From Trametopsis cervina (lineage: Eukaryota; Basidiomycota; Agaricomycetes; Polyporales; Irpicaceae): DNA of 64,000 bases. The stretch covers positions 953,000-1,016,999 of the forward strand of contig MU278353.1 in NCBI GenBank assembly GCA_022385755.1. Reading direction: 5' to 3'. The first letter of the stretch is position 1. Every line of letters starts with the position of its first letter. This document shows, in pieces, positions 24,232-37,667 of the stretch. Under the pieces are notes generated by a model that saw only the letters and a program-made list of their open reading frames with translations, was not told the origin of the DNA and searched no databases. The position numbers and the translations under genes are program-made.

Positions 24232-26192
24232 GGCCCCTAAGCTTTACCATGGTGAGTTTGTGTCTTGATAGGCGGATATGCATAATGTTGACAAGTGGAT
24301 ACAGTCCATCTATAGCCATATACGCAGTGTTGTACTCCCACTTACAATAGATCGCCAGCCGGAATAAGTCATTCATTACTCGCTGTTTGTACACATTGTG
24401 TCAGGATTACCCTTTTCGCGTAAGTGCACAGGGTGCGTTCGTAGCCGTCTTCTTGTGTAGAGGTCGTCGGTCAATACTCAACCACGACTTTACTCATTTG
24501 CTACAAGCGATTTTTGCGGAAATCTTAGGTGCGTGGCTCGACGCGCATGAAAGGCACCAGCTCGTGGACCAGGATATTGTTGAGCTGGCCTGTCTATTGT
24601 CCATAATGTTCTTACGCATTACAGGGAAATCCAACAACGTGGAAAGTTGCTGGCTGACCAGTGCTGGCCCAATCCAGTAAACTGTGACCAAGTAGCGGAC
24701 AACTTCGGAGTGGCAAAGGCACAATGGAGGCTGTGATCCAGATGAATATCGGGCTGATCAGCGTGCCGCTCCTGAGCACCGAGTGGGGCGCTGTACAACC
24801 ATCCTCATTGTCTGACTTTGTCGGAGTAGAGATCAGGATTATGGGCACAAAACCTGACACAAGTTATATAGAGTAGGACTGAGACTGCTGAAGACTTGTT
24901 GTCCTCCCTCGCCCACCGCCTCTCCGTACTTCACGCGCTCACTACTTCATCTTCCACACATGTTTCACGGGACGGGTGAATATTATAGACCGCTCCGTGG
25001 TCGATTCTAGCTCGACCCGTTGGCGCATCAGGAACGAGCTCAAGCCGCAAATCGCTTAGAGAAACATCTCACGCAGGACAGGCGCAGAGCCCCGCGGTGC
25101 CGGCATGCATCACGATCATCTCAGTCGTGGCTGCAGGATAAACATTTGAAGGCTCCATAACAACATCGTCCTGCTGCTAGCTGTTGGGGAATCAGCTTCT
25201 CCCTGCGATTTAACAGATTGCTCACGACTCACCATACGATACCCCTTGCCAGAACAGCTTAGAGACGTGCAACTGGGTGCTCGGATGATACTGCACATTG
25301 AGGGTCCCTTCAGATGCTCGTGTACTTGACAGCCATGGCACGAGCAGATGCCAGACACTGTCGAAACCTGCGTAGATGACCAAGGCGCCGCGAGGTACGC
25401 AGCTTCGCACTCATTCACGCTTCTCAAAAGACAATAGAGCGTCACTGCACACTGGCCGTAAGAATGTCAGATGAGACTGAAGCTGCACAATGGACAATGG
25501 CAAATCATACTCACGAGGCACCCACGCTCTTGTTCAGCGTCTACGCGTGCTGTCACACAGGTCACGCACGCGACGCGTCCAGGTTGAACAAGTCATGTGT
25601 GGACACGATAAGCGTATATCGACAGCGAGATATCTACAGCAGGTGGGGAGCGACAAAAAACACCGACAGTTCGAGCAATGTACCAGCAGAGAAGAGCAAC
25701 GTCGACGTCGTGAAAGCAAATTAAGCAGGAAGGCGTGGTTAGCGGAAGGTTCGAAGATCGATAACTGTTGAGATCAGATTTAAAATCGAGGAAGATAGCA
25801 TAGAATCTGCGCCGTCTGTCAGTTGCTTGATGATGAGCACACAACTGCTCGACTCACCTCGCGGGAAAAGGGGAAGTAGCATGTTTCGAAGGGATAACGG
25901 GATGGGACGCAAACGATGAACGACGATAGGGACGATGGAAGAACAAGGTTTTGGTGGCCTTCAAGACCGCTTTTCCGTCAGAGATGTGTGTGGGAAGAAT
26001 TGCGCTGGTGGTACAATGCGATTGGAGGGTGGGTTTAGCATGAAGAAAGCAATAAACTGCAGGAGGCATCGTCAGGATACACTCACAAACGCACAACTCG
26101 GCGCCACTCACCAGCAATAAAAATCGAGGCATACGGGTGGCCAGTGTCCGAAGGTCCATGCGGTCGTAACAAGTCGTAAAGTTCCAGTCAGG
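24232..26192. other. Long region without a confident gene
   Basis: Only short frames are present. The best is a minus-strand stretch at about 25222-25410 (ALVIYAGFDSVWHLLVPWL), which could be an exon or relic, and a plus-strand frame at 24387-24680. Neither shows a family. The 3' UTR of the HMG-box gene should lie just below 26193. Confidence 0.45.
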
Positions 26193-28438
26193 CTAATTCG
26201 GGACACCCGCCCAAGAAGGGAGACGCGAGTTCGGGTTGTGATCAACAGGTGTTTGCGGCGCCGACCAGGCCTCATGTTTCACAGGTGGCGCCTTCCACGA
26301 GCCAGCAACGCGACGTGCACGGGCGTGCATAGCACCAGTCGGCGGGACATATCGGGTATTCTGCTGCGGTATGCTGTTCGCTGCGGGAGTGGAGGGTTCG
26401 CTGGAGGTAGAAGCGGGGGACATGCTGTGCATCGGCGCGGACGAGTGCTGTTGCTGCTGTATCTGTTGTGGCTGTTCCATGTATTGGTACCCCTCGTAAT
26501 GCATTTGTTGAGGCTGTTGCTGCATATACTGAGATTGGTACTGCTGCTCCTGTGGCTGCAGGGGCTGTGGCGCGTAGTGAGGCTGCGGCTGGTGCATTTG
26601 TTCTTGCGAGGCTTGTTGAGTATACTGCGCCACCGGCTGCTGCTGTTGCTGTTGCTGGGTGTATTCGTTCGCTGGTTGCTGTTGTTGTTGTTGATGGTGA
26701 GCAGGTTGTTGTTGCTGGCTCTGCTTCTGCTTCTGGTCGAGATAGCGAGCGAACATCGCCTGGAAGTCAGGGTCCGAGAGTACGTCTGCGGAGAACGGCA
26801 TAGGAGGCATTACTTGCTGCGTCTCCTGAGAAGGTATCATGAGCTGAGACTGCACAGGTACGCCCTCCGATTGTTGGTCTTCCATTGCCGTATGACCCTG
26901 CGGCTCTGAGGAGTACTCCGATGAGGCTGAGACTTGAGGCATCATAATCTGCTGTGACTGCGCAGAGACGTCCCCACTGAACATGTCCATGTTAGTGGCG
27001 ACCGAAGCCGAATCCTGTGCTCCCTCCCAATTGGTCCAAGGTCCTGTGTCCGGCATTCCTGGAATCTCGGAAGGACCGTCCTGGCTGAAATTCATCTGAT
27101 CAGCCTGATATGCAGAGAAGTCGAAGTCATTCAGTAGCGATGCAAAGCGGTCGCGGTCGTGCTCGGATGACTCGAAGTTCGGTAAGTTCACGTCGATTTG
27201 GCCAGGCGCGGCGTCTAGGAATAGGTCTGCAGGGAAATGGAACACCCCGTCATTATTGTCCATTGGTGGGAGTCCCATGGAGTCGAAATATTCCAGATTG
27301 CCGAAGAATTCAGTATCTGCGTTGGCGTTGAACTCCTAGATACCGAGTTTTAGTGAAAAGGAGAGCGTTAGTGAGGAATGGGGCGACGAACCAAATCGAT
27401 AGAGACCGATCCTGAACCTTCTGCATTCAGAGAACCAGAGTCATCACCCCATGAGAGGTCGGCAGAAGTCGGCGGAATCAAATCGGCGGACAGAGAGTCG
27501 TTTCCGCTTTCAGGAGAGGGATGATGTGAGGGTAAAGGCCAGGCCAATGGGGATAGTGATGCAGGTGTGCTCGAAGCAGGAGATGGGATCGCCAGGCTGG
27601 AGCTAGAAGGCACGCGCGAGCCGGTATCATTTGTTGCGATAGACACCAGTCGAGCACCTCGGGCTCGAGGAGGTATGCGGGCGGGTACGTGGCGAGGAGC
27701 GCGCAATGGCGACTTCTGGTCCTTGAAATTGAACGCACTAGGCGCCAGTGACAAACCTAGTACGTCTCCAGGAGATGTGGGTTGGGTTGTGGCGGCAGTG
27801 GAAGATGAACCTTGCTCAAAATCAGAGAGGGGAAGAGGACTGGGGGTGGTGATAGGTGTCGACGCAAGTGAGAGCGGCGGTGAGGGTCCATCAGGACCAT
27901 GAGAAGCAGACTGCAAAGACTGCAGCGCTGCTTGATTCGCAATGGCGGCAGCGATGTACGAGGTGTGCACTGAAGACGCAAGTGGGGGAGGAGGAGTTTG
28001 TTGCTTGACCTTGACTCGTTCCTTCTCTTTCACCTGTTGCGCCTTCTTGGTAGCAGCTCTCTTCTTTTCTTTGGCTTTCGCAATTTGGTGCGAGGTGCGG
28101 GGTTTGTATTTGTAGTCTGGGTACCTCCTCTTGTGCTCTGCCTTCTCCGCCGCAGCCATCAACTCAAACTTCTTCTTCACATCCTTCGTCTCATTCTTCC
28201 ACCAACTGGATATGATGCTCGACGCTTTGGCCATCGGTGCCCTCGACCCGTCGGAGAGGGGTGGAACGTCGTCGAGACGCGTCTTCCGGTAGAGAATCCA
28301 CGCGTTCCTTGGGCGCAGTATCTTCTGGCCAGTGGCGGGGTCGACCATGGGCTCGTCATCGGACGACTGGTGTCCATCCTCGATATGGTCTTCGGCTACG
28401 AGTTGCTTGCTGGTGCTGGTGCTGGCAATGCCCTCCAT
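26193..28438 (-). CDS. HMG-box transcription factor with Gln-rich C-terminus
   Basis: Sequence-specific DNA-binding regulator of the MATA_HMG/Rox1/Prf1-like type. Exons 28438-27392 and 27335-26193 flank a 56-bp intron. The HMG box is at about 28130-28320: RPRNAWILYRKTRLDD, SSIISSWWKNETKDVKKKFE and AEKAEHKRRYPDYKYKPR. A Lys-rich segment after it (AKAKEKKRAATKKAQ) may act as a nuclear localisation signal. The middle is Ser/Pro-rich. The second exon carries polyglutamine tracts (26440-26760) typical of activation or condensation domains. Related fungal proteins control mating, hypoxia or development; which applies here cannot be told. The frame is open upstream to 28702, so a longer N-terminus is possible, but MEGIASTSTSK is the better start. 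Confidence 0.85.
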
Positions 28439-30160
28439 TGTGTCGTCACGTCGAGCTGCGGCTACGAGTTGGCCGTCCGTACTCGCCCAGGTGTGTATGT
28501 CGTGGTGGCGAAGATGTCGAATGTCGGAGGAGAACGATCCTGAGCAGCGAAGTTGTACTTTCAAAAGGTGTGGGAAAAGGTGGATGTTCGGTTTGCAGGA
28601 GACGGTTCGAATCCAATGCCTAATACGTTTGTTATGGGAGGCGATGGCTTTGTGGGTCCACCCTTTTATCGGACTTTCGCCCCAAATAGCCACCATGGCC
28701 ATACTTATACGGGTTTCATGCCTGTGACCTTTACCTTATACGGAGAAATTGTACATTTTCGGCCGTGGGCCATAGGCATCGTGGTGGTAGGTAGGAAACA
28801 AACAAAGCCACGAACAGCGGGTGATAGCGGGCGCGTCTGTCGCCTACACGCGTTTTCAGGCCCAAATCGCATCGACGAGACGTGCTGAAGAGTATGAGGA
28901 TATAACATTAACTACGTTGTAACTTGTCTCTCAGAAAGCTCCTGCACGACAATATGCGAAACCTGTAGCTGATATAATGAACTTCGGTCGACAATTATCT
29001 CGTTTGACCGACGCTTTCCATAACAAGTTACCGCCGTCATCCACGTCCTGGTACTACTCGTGTTCGACATACACATCGAGCTTCGGGCTGTCCAGTGGCT
29101 TTTCCTTCTGAAATTGCCTTCAACAACGTAGTTCTTACCATGTCCATAGCGCGGTCTTCCACCCAACACATAATCACGGGCCATACGGCCGTTGGGTGAA
29201 AGGTTTTCGCCTTGCGCCATAATTCTACTGCGTACGATCATAGCTGTGCGATGGTAGTACTGTAAGTGATACGTCGTGATCCAGTATGCGTGTTCCTAGG
29301 ACAGTACAATAGGTGAGAATTCCCTACAGACTACGAGCACGCCTCAAGACAATAGTTTGTGCTATATCCAGGCTCTGGGAGGGCCTGACGCTTTCACATG
29401 GACCTACCCACGATGCCTTCGTACGTTATGCTGTTGTTATGGCGAGGCCTTCGCACATCGCTGTTGTATGCCCATTGAATGCATATCGAGCCGAGCTTCC
29501 TTGTCCTTCGCAGGACCGAGCCTCGACGCTAAAGTCGACCATTCGAGCAAACGCGTGCAGATGGAGACGCATGCGTTGTTTGCACGTGCGCGACAAGTGG
29601 TGATGTTCTGTTACGATGTGATAGGTAGTCTAAGGCCTGACATATAGCAGTGTTTGTAGTGATATGCACTCGCTTTTTCGGGGAACTGCACACTCATCTC
29701 ACGAATATACTAAGCCATGGAATCACATTCACCGCAAACGACGATATTGATGATACAGGGTAGTAGCAGATATAGAACAGACACACCCACCCACATGGAC
29801 ATGGGCGGAACGGGAGAACAGCAGGGGTAATCGGAGCGAGAGACGGGGAGTGATACAACTGGTAATCGTACAAGTACAAGCCGGGATTGTGATTGAACCG
29901 AGAACCTGGACGGGGAAAAGTGCTAACCAGGGACGAGAACACGACGAGTGCAAGTAGAGGCGACGACGGACAGTAAGGACAGTTGTGGGCGAGCAGGTGG
30001 GGTGTCATGACAAGAAAGCGATGAGAAACGGAAAAGATATCAGGAATGCACGCCTAGGACACGAGGGTAGCTGGCGGCAGAGATGTGAGATGCGCTGCAA
30101 AGGCTTTCTCAATCGCTGACACCTTGAGACAAACGCAAGGCCACTCACTATTTGCATCGT
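28439..30160. other. Upstream and intergenic region
   Basis: Holds the HMG-box gene leader and the 3' end of the RRM gene. Plus-strand frames at 29313-29647 include a Cys-rich stretch (CLRTLCCCYGEAF) preceded by a possible splice acceptor, but no start, stop or family supports a gene. Nothing else is seen. Confidence 0.45.
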
Positions 30161-31030
30161 TTAGTAGCCACCCGGCTGTCCACCGCCGTAGCCCTGGGGA
30201 GCGCTGTAGCCTCCACCACCGTAGCCACCCTGGTAGCCGCCTTGGCCCTGGCCGTATTGCTGACCGTAGCCTACGGAGCGTCTGTTAGAACATAGAAATA
30301 CGTTGCGGGTAAGAAGATCTTACCTCCTCCACCGCCGTATCCGCCACCTCCACCTTGGTAGCCTCCGCCACCCTGGTAGCCACCACGGCCTCCTCCTCCT
30401 CCACCGCCGTACCCGCCGTCTTCTGGAAAATGAATATCGACATGAGCGGATAGAAAATCAGAGCATACCTCCACCACCGGAGCCACGAGCGTTGGCGAGG
30501 TTGACGCGAATGCGACGGCCGTCGAGCTCTTGCTCGTTCAAGCTGGCGATCGCGTTGGTCGCTTCGCCCGACGAGCTGAAGGTGACGAATCCAAAGCCGC
30601 GAGAGCGGCCAGTGTCACGATCGCGCATCACGATCGACTAAAACATAACGATGAGAAAACCGATAGATCTGAGGATGCTAAGCGCTGCGATAACACAGCA
30701 CCCGGGCATTGATTATGAACGATTGCGCACATCGAGGATAGCGCCATACGCGGAGAACGCCTGAGCAAAGAAACAAGAAGCCACGAGCAACGATCAGACA
30801 CGGTAACAGACACACAGCGCGAACGACCCCAAGGGGGAGCTCGCGCCTGAAAGAATCAGACTGACTGCGCGTAGGGACTCATCCGTTGTATTCCACGACA
30901 AGTTGCTACATGAGGGACACAAGACACTATTAGCCACGGACCCTCCAGGCGCCGGGGACGCCTAGAGGAGTCACGCATCTGGGGAGCACGGGTACGACAA
31001 AACTGACCCAACGTAAACCTTTGCAGACAT
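30161..31030 (-). CDS. Glycine-rich RNA-binding protein (single RRM)
   Basis: Small nucleic-acid-binding protein of the GRP/CIRBP type, likely acting in mRNA processing or stress response. Six exons join in frame: 31030-31008 (23 nt), 30905-30866 (40 nt), 30760-30731 (30 nt), 30637-30469, 30422-30324 and 30270-30161. The product is 156 residues. The RRM reads [20 protein letters not shown] through [18 protein letters not shown] to [15 protein letters not shown], with RNP2 (VYVGNL) and RNP1 (RGFGFVTF) intact. The tail is Gly/Tyr/Gln-rich repeats ending GGQPGGY. The RRM is assembled from microexons. The GC-rich Gly tail is split by two introns, and alternative splicing there is plausible. Confidence 0.92.
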
Positions 31031-31776
31031 GATTCTGATAATACACTAGTACCGCGACCTTTGAAACTTGGGAAACCGAAACGGAAACCGGAGACACGAG
31101 ACAAATGGGAGTGAGGGGACTAGAGAGAGGGTTAAGGACTTGGAGCGTCTCCCTTCGCGAGTTTATAAGTGGCCAAGAGTCTTTCAAACTCCGCGCGCAA
31201 ACTTACTGCGGCTAGTCTAGGCTCTCGTGGTGCCTTCCATATTAGGAAGAAGGCGGTGTGGCGCCAGCGTGACAAGCTATCTTTGGGCTTGAATGTCACG
31301 CTCGTTGCCGTAAGCGTGACGCGCACGGACCACTTGGGTTCCGCCGGCAAGGTCACGAGGCGCGTCTCCATTCATTGTGCGCGCCTCGCACAGGCAGGCT
31401 TCTGATAGCACAGTGTCCATCAATGAGCGAGGTGTTCGCAATCTCGGGTTGGCCCAGCGAACATTGTTTGCAATGTTAGGGAAACAGATGCATAGATTGC
31501 GGAAATCAGTACGCGAAGCTGACACGGAGACGGCAAACAACACAAGGCAGAGACATCCAGAAATGTACGATGAGAGGGCTGTATTACTACAGTAGTGAGA
31601 AGTGAACCTTCCAAGTCATAAAGGGTTCGTGAATGGTGAGGGGTGTGGGGAAGATGAATGTGGTGTGATGTACACAAGTGACTGGAATGAGATTGGAAAC
31701 GTGCATGTAAGGGGATATCAAGAAAACTTTCCACGACAGATGTCGAATAAAACCTTTGGCCCACTCACACCAGAAC
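31031..31776. other. Intergenic, no supported gene
   Basis: Upstream of the RRM gene and downstream of the ABC transporter stop. Short frames only. Confidence 0.55.
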
Positions 31777-34700
31777 TTAGATCTGGCCAGTGCTCTTCCT
31801 CTTCTTATCCTTGGACTCCTTCTTCTTGTCCTTCTTCGTCTTGGACCTGTTCAGGTCCGCGCTGCTACCCGCCGGACTGTCGTTGGTGTTAGGAGTGCCA
31901 ATCGCAGCGTTAATCAGGCTGCCGTCCTCTCGCACACTGCCGTCCTTTGCAGGTTCATCTCTAGCCAACTCCTTCGAGTCTCTCGACAATCCACTGTTAT
32001 CACGCTTCAGCGAGTTAAAGATAGCAGCAGGGATCGAGCTCGTCGAGCCTTGACGACGTCCGGAGATCGAAATTCTCCTAGCGAGACGCTGAATGCCCTG
32101 AGTAGAAAGGGTCCTCCTCCTCTTGCCGTCTTGATCAAGATCCGGCGACGCGCCTTCGCGCGCAGGCGTGGCAATGTTCTGGAACGTGACACCAGGCGTG
32201 CCACCAATCGAGGGCGTGTTGTTGACAGAGGATGTTTCCGAGCCTGGGAAGGCGAGGCCAGCAGGCGCTGGGCTATCTCGTCCAGACGGGAATGCAACAG
32301 GGGCTTGTTCTTCCTTTGCCTCAGAAGACGACGGGAACGTGACCGCAGGGGGCGCAGGGAATTCAAGAGGGCCATCGGAAGATGGGAAAACGACCGGGGC
32401 AGAAGCTTCTGTAACGGCACTCTCCTGTTCAACAGGCTCGCTCGCTGGGAATGCAACAGGACCATCCGACTCGAAGGGTTGAGTGGCTTCCACAGTTGCC
32501 GGCACGTCAAGGTCACCATTGGATGGAATTTCCGCAGGCTGGCCCTCAGGAGAGTCGACCAAAGGTTCCGCAGTCACCGTCTCATGAGCAATAACCTCAG
32601 GCTCTTCGTCCACTACGTAGCCTACAGCACTCTTCTTGTCCGCGGAAGCCGTATCTTCGGTGGAAGAGACTTGGTCAGCCCACATCGATGCGAAGTAGCC
32701 ACCCTTTGAGAGCAGTTCAGTGTGATTTCCCTGTTCCACGATCTGTCCATCCTTGAGTACGAGAATCCTAAATGAGGATGGCGCTGGTCAGTACACTAGA
32801 ACAGGAGCAGCCGTCAGATAAGTAGAACGTACAAGTCGGCAGACTTAATGGTCTGAATGGGATGCCGGAATGCGCGTGAGCAAACGTGTGAACATTATGA
32901 GGAATCCTTACGTACCGAGAGACGATGGGCGATAGAGAGCGATGAACGGCCTTCAACAAGGTGCTGTAGCGCGTTCTGGATGTCCTTCTCCGTTGATGTG
33001 TCCAGAGCACTATGTGGCGTGATCAGCCTCATGCATCTCGGGCGCGCCATGCCATAACGAACCTTGTAGCCTCATCCAGCAGCAGAATGGGAGGGTTCTT
33101 CAATAGGGTGCGAGCAATAGCCACACGCTGCTTTTCACCCCCGCTGAGACGGATACCGCGCTCCCCTACCTTGGTGTCATAGCCATCCGGGAAAGACGAG
33201 ATACGTTCATGCATCTGGGCTGATTTTGCAGCGCCCTCGATCTCCTCAGGCGTGGCATCAAACTTTCCGTAGGCGATATTGTACCCAATGCTGGAGTTGA
33301 AAAGCACAGGGTCCTGGGGAACGACACCAATAGACTTGCGCAGACTCGCCTGCGTGACGTCCCGAATATCCTTGCCGTCAATCAATATCCTACCCTCGCC
33401 TTCCTTTAGGTCATAGAACCTGTACAGGAGACGCAGGATTGTGGATTTTCCAGAACCGGATTCGCCAACAAGAGCGACAGCGGAGCGCTTTGGAACCTTG
33501 AAGGAAACGCCATTGAGAGCGGTCGTGCGACCATCGTACGAGAAAGTGACATTGTCTGTATGATCACCAGTAAGTACATACCGTGTCTGTGTAACGAAAG
33601 ATTGATAAACATACCGAATTCGATCTCACCATCCTCAACGATCAGGTCAGTAGCATCGAGTTTATCGTTGATATCTGTTGGCTCGTTCAGGAGTTTCAGC
33701 AGCTTCTCAGTGTCAACAAGTGACTGGTTGACGGAGCGGTAGATGTATCCGAGCATATTGAGCGGTGCGTAGAGCTATGGAAATACTCATGAGCGAAAGA
33801 TCAGTCATATGGGTTGAGGCTGAAACACACCTGAGCAAGATATGTAATAAAGAACACAAACTCGTATGATTTGGATCGTCCTTGAACCACACGCAGAGCA
33901 ACAATTCCTGAACCGATCAAGAGTCCAAGAGTCTGCAATGGGCGGGTTTTTAATATATGTCCAGAAGCTGACGATGGATTCTGCTCACGATGATAAAGTT
34001 CTGAACGAGGTTCAGTAGGTTCAGAGACACTACGAAGGTAAGTTGGTATCGCTCTACTACACCCACGGCTTGTTCAGCATACCTAAAACTCTGTATTCCA
34101 CATTTTGATATTGCCTGATGGCATCCTGGTAGCGTGCAGCCTCATGCTCCTCGCCATTGAAGTACTTGACGGTCTCATAGTTGAGCAGACAGTCGGTGTG
34201 TATACCACGGGTGGCCTATGGGCATTCTCTCAGAAGTTAGGGAAAGCGCAGTGATAATGCTACGCACGATATCGCGCTCGTTCATCTGTCTGCGCAGTTT
34301 GGTACGGTAACGCGTCAGGATAACACTTGCGGCCACTGCGGAGAACATGTCAAAAACGTGCGACGATAGCCAGGTTGTGAAGAATACGCACCGTAAGCCG
34401 CAAAGACAAAGAAGATAACCAGCGACAAGACCCATTCAAAGTAGATGCTGAAGAAAATCAGAGCAACGAAAATGTCGACAAATGTAGGGACGATATTGAA
34501 CAAGATGAGCTCCAGAGTGTGGTTAATCGCGGCTCCTCGATCGAGGATGCGCAGCACCTCGCCCGTCTTGCGGTGCGTGTGGAAGTTGAAAGACAGATTG
34601 AGAAGATGATTGAAAGAAAGCAAGGACATCTCTGTGAAGTTGAATGAGTGGGGGCGAATCTTAAAGGATGAGGCATTTTACGCACCGCGGTCAGAATACT

Positions 34701-35931
34701 GCATAACAGGAGCCCATAGAGTCTACATTTGGGGTGTAAGAGGCGAGAACGGAATGAAGCAAGTATACTGATACTTACGTCGCGAAGAGAGGCAAGACCA
34801 CCTGAAGACTGCAAGAAACGCAGGCCGACATATGCGAAGAGGTATGGCCATGGCGAGACTTTCGACCCTTCCTCGAAAATGCGAACAATTTGCGAGAACG
34901 CAACAGGGACGAGGAAGTTGATAAAGCGACCAACGACGACCAACATTACACAGAGACTGGCAAGGAATTGCAGAGCGCGGCTCTTGGATGGCCAAAGGTA
35001 CGGAGTAATTCGGCTTAGACGGTGCAAAATCTCACCCCATGTGGGGTCGGGGTTGACATCCTCCTTCTCCTGTGAACGTGGAGCGCCCTTGGTGCGAGGT
35101 AGAGGAGCAGTAGACGGTGCAGGTGTCGGAGCACGCGTCGTAGGGCCAGAGGCGGTCGGTGCTAGTGAACGACCGGTCCTGAAGGTGCCGTACTTGCTCG
35201 CTTCGGGAGCTAAGGATAAGCCAGTCGAGGCTACCGCAGTAGCATCGCTCGATTCGAGAAGATGAGTGGTATCTGTAGCCTCTTCACTGCCATTCTGTAC
35301 AGCAGCGTACGTGATGCGAGGCTTAGCGAGGGCAACCAAGAGAGGGAGTTCAACAAGCACACGGAACGCTGGGAAAACAAGGTGCACAAGAGGAACAACG
35401 TGTATTGGCTCTAGATTTGCTTATTGAATAAAACACGCCGAACAACGAGTAGACATTAGACGCACTTTTTATGGCCAATGCAATCAACACGACCTGAGGG
35501 ATGTCGAGCAGAAGGGACCATGCGACCGCCAACTTGATCCTCTTCGCGAGCCACACCTCAGCGCCCTGCAAATCCTTCCAAGTCCCTAGAGCAGCCAACC
35601 CGGCGAACGCGACAAGCCCCTCTACGGTGGCAATTTCAAGACCGGTCCATACAGGCCACTGCTTAGTGATCACGGCAGTAACAATGAAGGCGAGACCATC
35701 CAGCAAGAATGTGAGAGCAGAAAGAGAGAGAAGAGATAGAATCACAGCACGACGAGGCGTACGAGTAGCGACGACGACAGGCGTAATGGGAGAGGAAAAC
35801 TGAGAGGACGAGGGGCGCAGAGCGAAGAGAGAGAGGGCAGATAGTAGTACAAGAACTGGTGATAGTACTCGGAGGACGAAGAGAGGTGTCCAAACTATCG
35901 TGTTGGGGAATGTGGTGGCCCAGCTAGCCAT
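31777..35931 (-). CDS. ABC half transporter, ABCB6/HMT1 type
   Basis: Membrane ATPase of the mitochondrial/vacuolar heavy-metal-tolerance group, which moves porphyrins or glutathione/metal conjugates. An N-terminal hydrophobic domain of several spans (35931-35400) precedes a linker rich in Ala/Pro/Thr (about 35060-35270). A six-span ABC transmembrane domain (34960-33760) follows. The nucleotide-binding domain has Walker [10 protein letters not shown] (about 33460), Q-loop VVPQDPVLF, signature [12 protein letters not shown] (about 33130), Walker [10 protein letters not shown] and H-loop SIAHRLS (about 32920). Downstream of the NBD is an unusual tail of about 290 residues (32650-31780) with repeated FPSS-like motifs, ending in a Lys-rich segment ([18 protein letters not shown]). 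Start [10 protein letters not shown] at 35931 is preferred to an upstream Met at 36027. Substrate not deducible. Confidence 0.9.
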
Positions 35932-37667
35932 GGTCGTCGCCGTCGTCGCTACACTCGACAGCGTCGGCGTCGTGAAGTCGTGAAGGAAGAAAAGGGAGAG
36001 GTCGTGCTGGTCGTAAACAAGAAGCACGAACCGCGTGCGGAGCCTCTTATCCGTCGGCTGCGTAAGTTTTAGCGGCCTGCGCGAAATTTCTCAACTTACA
36101 AGCTCGGCATCTCTGGAAATGCATCAATCTCCTACTTTTTACGTCTCCGTGCCTTTGATAATCATATGTAGCCAAATTCCAGAAATACTCGCTCGAGCTG
36201 CATCACCATTATCCAAGCCAATCACGTCTTCCAAAACATGTTCGGCGCGACTTTGCTGAGCGAGGTCATCAGAATACCTCCCGACATCGCTAGAGGCTGT
36301 GTCAGACAAGTCCGTCTGATTCCCTACGCACTTCAACTTCACACAAACAGTGCAGAGCGGGGTATGCTATTGACACTCCTGCTGCAGAATGTACTCCCCA
36401 ACACCCCCATACCGCAATTGCAGCTCAGAAGTGTGCATAAATGACTGCGTTTAGGACCATTCTCACCCGTCATATGACAGCGGAGGTGGCTAGTGGCCTG
36501 CGGCAACTCCCCCGTTGACTATGTCGGAGCGTGCCTCGTGTAAACCACGATGCAAGATGATCTCGTTCACGCTCCTAGCAAAGAACGGATTCCTCAGGCC
36601 GACTGCCCAAGGGAAGCTGATGATAACCGGCCTACGGTCGAGCAGTGACATCCGCATGTATCATTCGGGGATCGTCGAGTGGTCGCCATTCATTCAGCGA
36701 AGTCATCTGGTGGGAACAGTGGGCATCAACTAGTGTATGAAGTGACTTACAGTGAAGATACGAATCACAATCGATAATCTCTACGCTGCGTATTCCCATA
36801 GAATGGATGCGGGGACGACGTCCTAGCTTTGTGACAAGACTACTGGTAAGTGAAAGCCCTCGACTCACCTCTACCCTCTGAATGCGTCGTCTCTGAACCA
36901 AGGCTAAAGCTTGTCAAAATCCTCGCTGAATCACCTTCCAACTTCTACTTGACGTGCGGACCGACATCCCGCGCTGTTAAGCACATTGTTGCTGTGCTTA
37001 TCAACTCCAGAAGTTCCGCGACCACCACAGCTCTAACTTACCTTTACTCCGAAACGCCATCGCTCCGAGGGCCGATAATGGTATGGCAAGTGTATGGGTT
37101 TGGCGAACTTAGCCGCTTTGGGGATTCGCGACGAGATAGTCTTGGCTTTCTGTCGTGCGATCCTACGGCTCTAGGTTGCCAGTGGTACCGGTAAGGTACG
37201 GGACGATCCTCGCGGAAGGATTGATAGCTGTAGGCTTATAGACGAGCTGTGTACAGCTACATTAGCTTACGAGACGGTATGACGATACTCACCGAGCACA
37301 CTTCTGCTAGAACCCTGACAAAAGTATCATTGCGAGCAGTCTGAGATGCGAGACGTAGACCGTTAAGAGATCGTCTTGCCTTCAACCATCACCAACTTCC
37401 TGGAATTTTGGAGGCTAAATAAAGGAGGCGAGGACCGAGTTGGTTGCTTTATGAGAAACCGTCGTCACATAATCACCGCTCTACTGGGGTGCAAAACAGT
37501 GGGTACCGATGATGCATACTCCATAGTCTCTACACCCAAGTTTGATGTGTTCGACTATGACATGATATGTATATTTGACAACACGAATATACACGATATA
37601 AACGGGATAACTGCCGAATTGGTATCAGCACCGCACTACATTCACTGGATTTGCGCTCACCAGGACA
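35932..37667. other. Region with only weak ORFs
   Basis: Two frames may be real. One is a minus-strand frame at 36632-36901 containing LGRRPRIHSMGIRSVEIIDC and ending HADVTARP-stop, with possible splice acceptors upstream. The other is a plus-strand frame of 103 codons at 37376-37687 (MPSTITNFLEFWRLNKGGED). I recognise neither. The rest shows nothing. Confidence 0.35.

Noticed and set aside
24387..24680. Plus-strand frame of 97 codons
   Set aside because: No domain, no splice support, ordinary chance length.
26238..26909. Plus-strand Leu/Arg-rich frame of 223 codons
   Set aside because: It is the antisense of the glutamine-rich exon of the HMG-box gene; poly-Leu arises from CAG/CTG complementarity.
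31756..32709. Plus-strand Arg-rich frame of 317 codons
   Set aside because: Antisense of the long last exons of the ABC transporter, which have clear family homology on the other strand.
36515..36733. Plus-strand 72-codon frame
   Set aside because: Overlaps the more plausible minus-strand frame at 36632-36901; no resemblance to anything.
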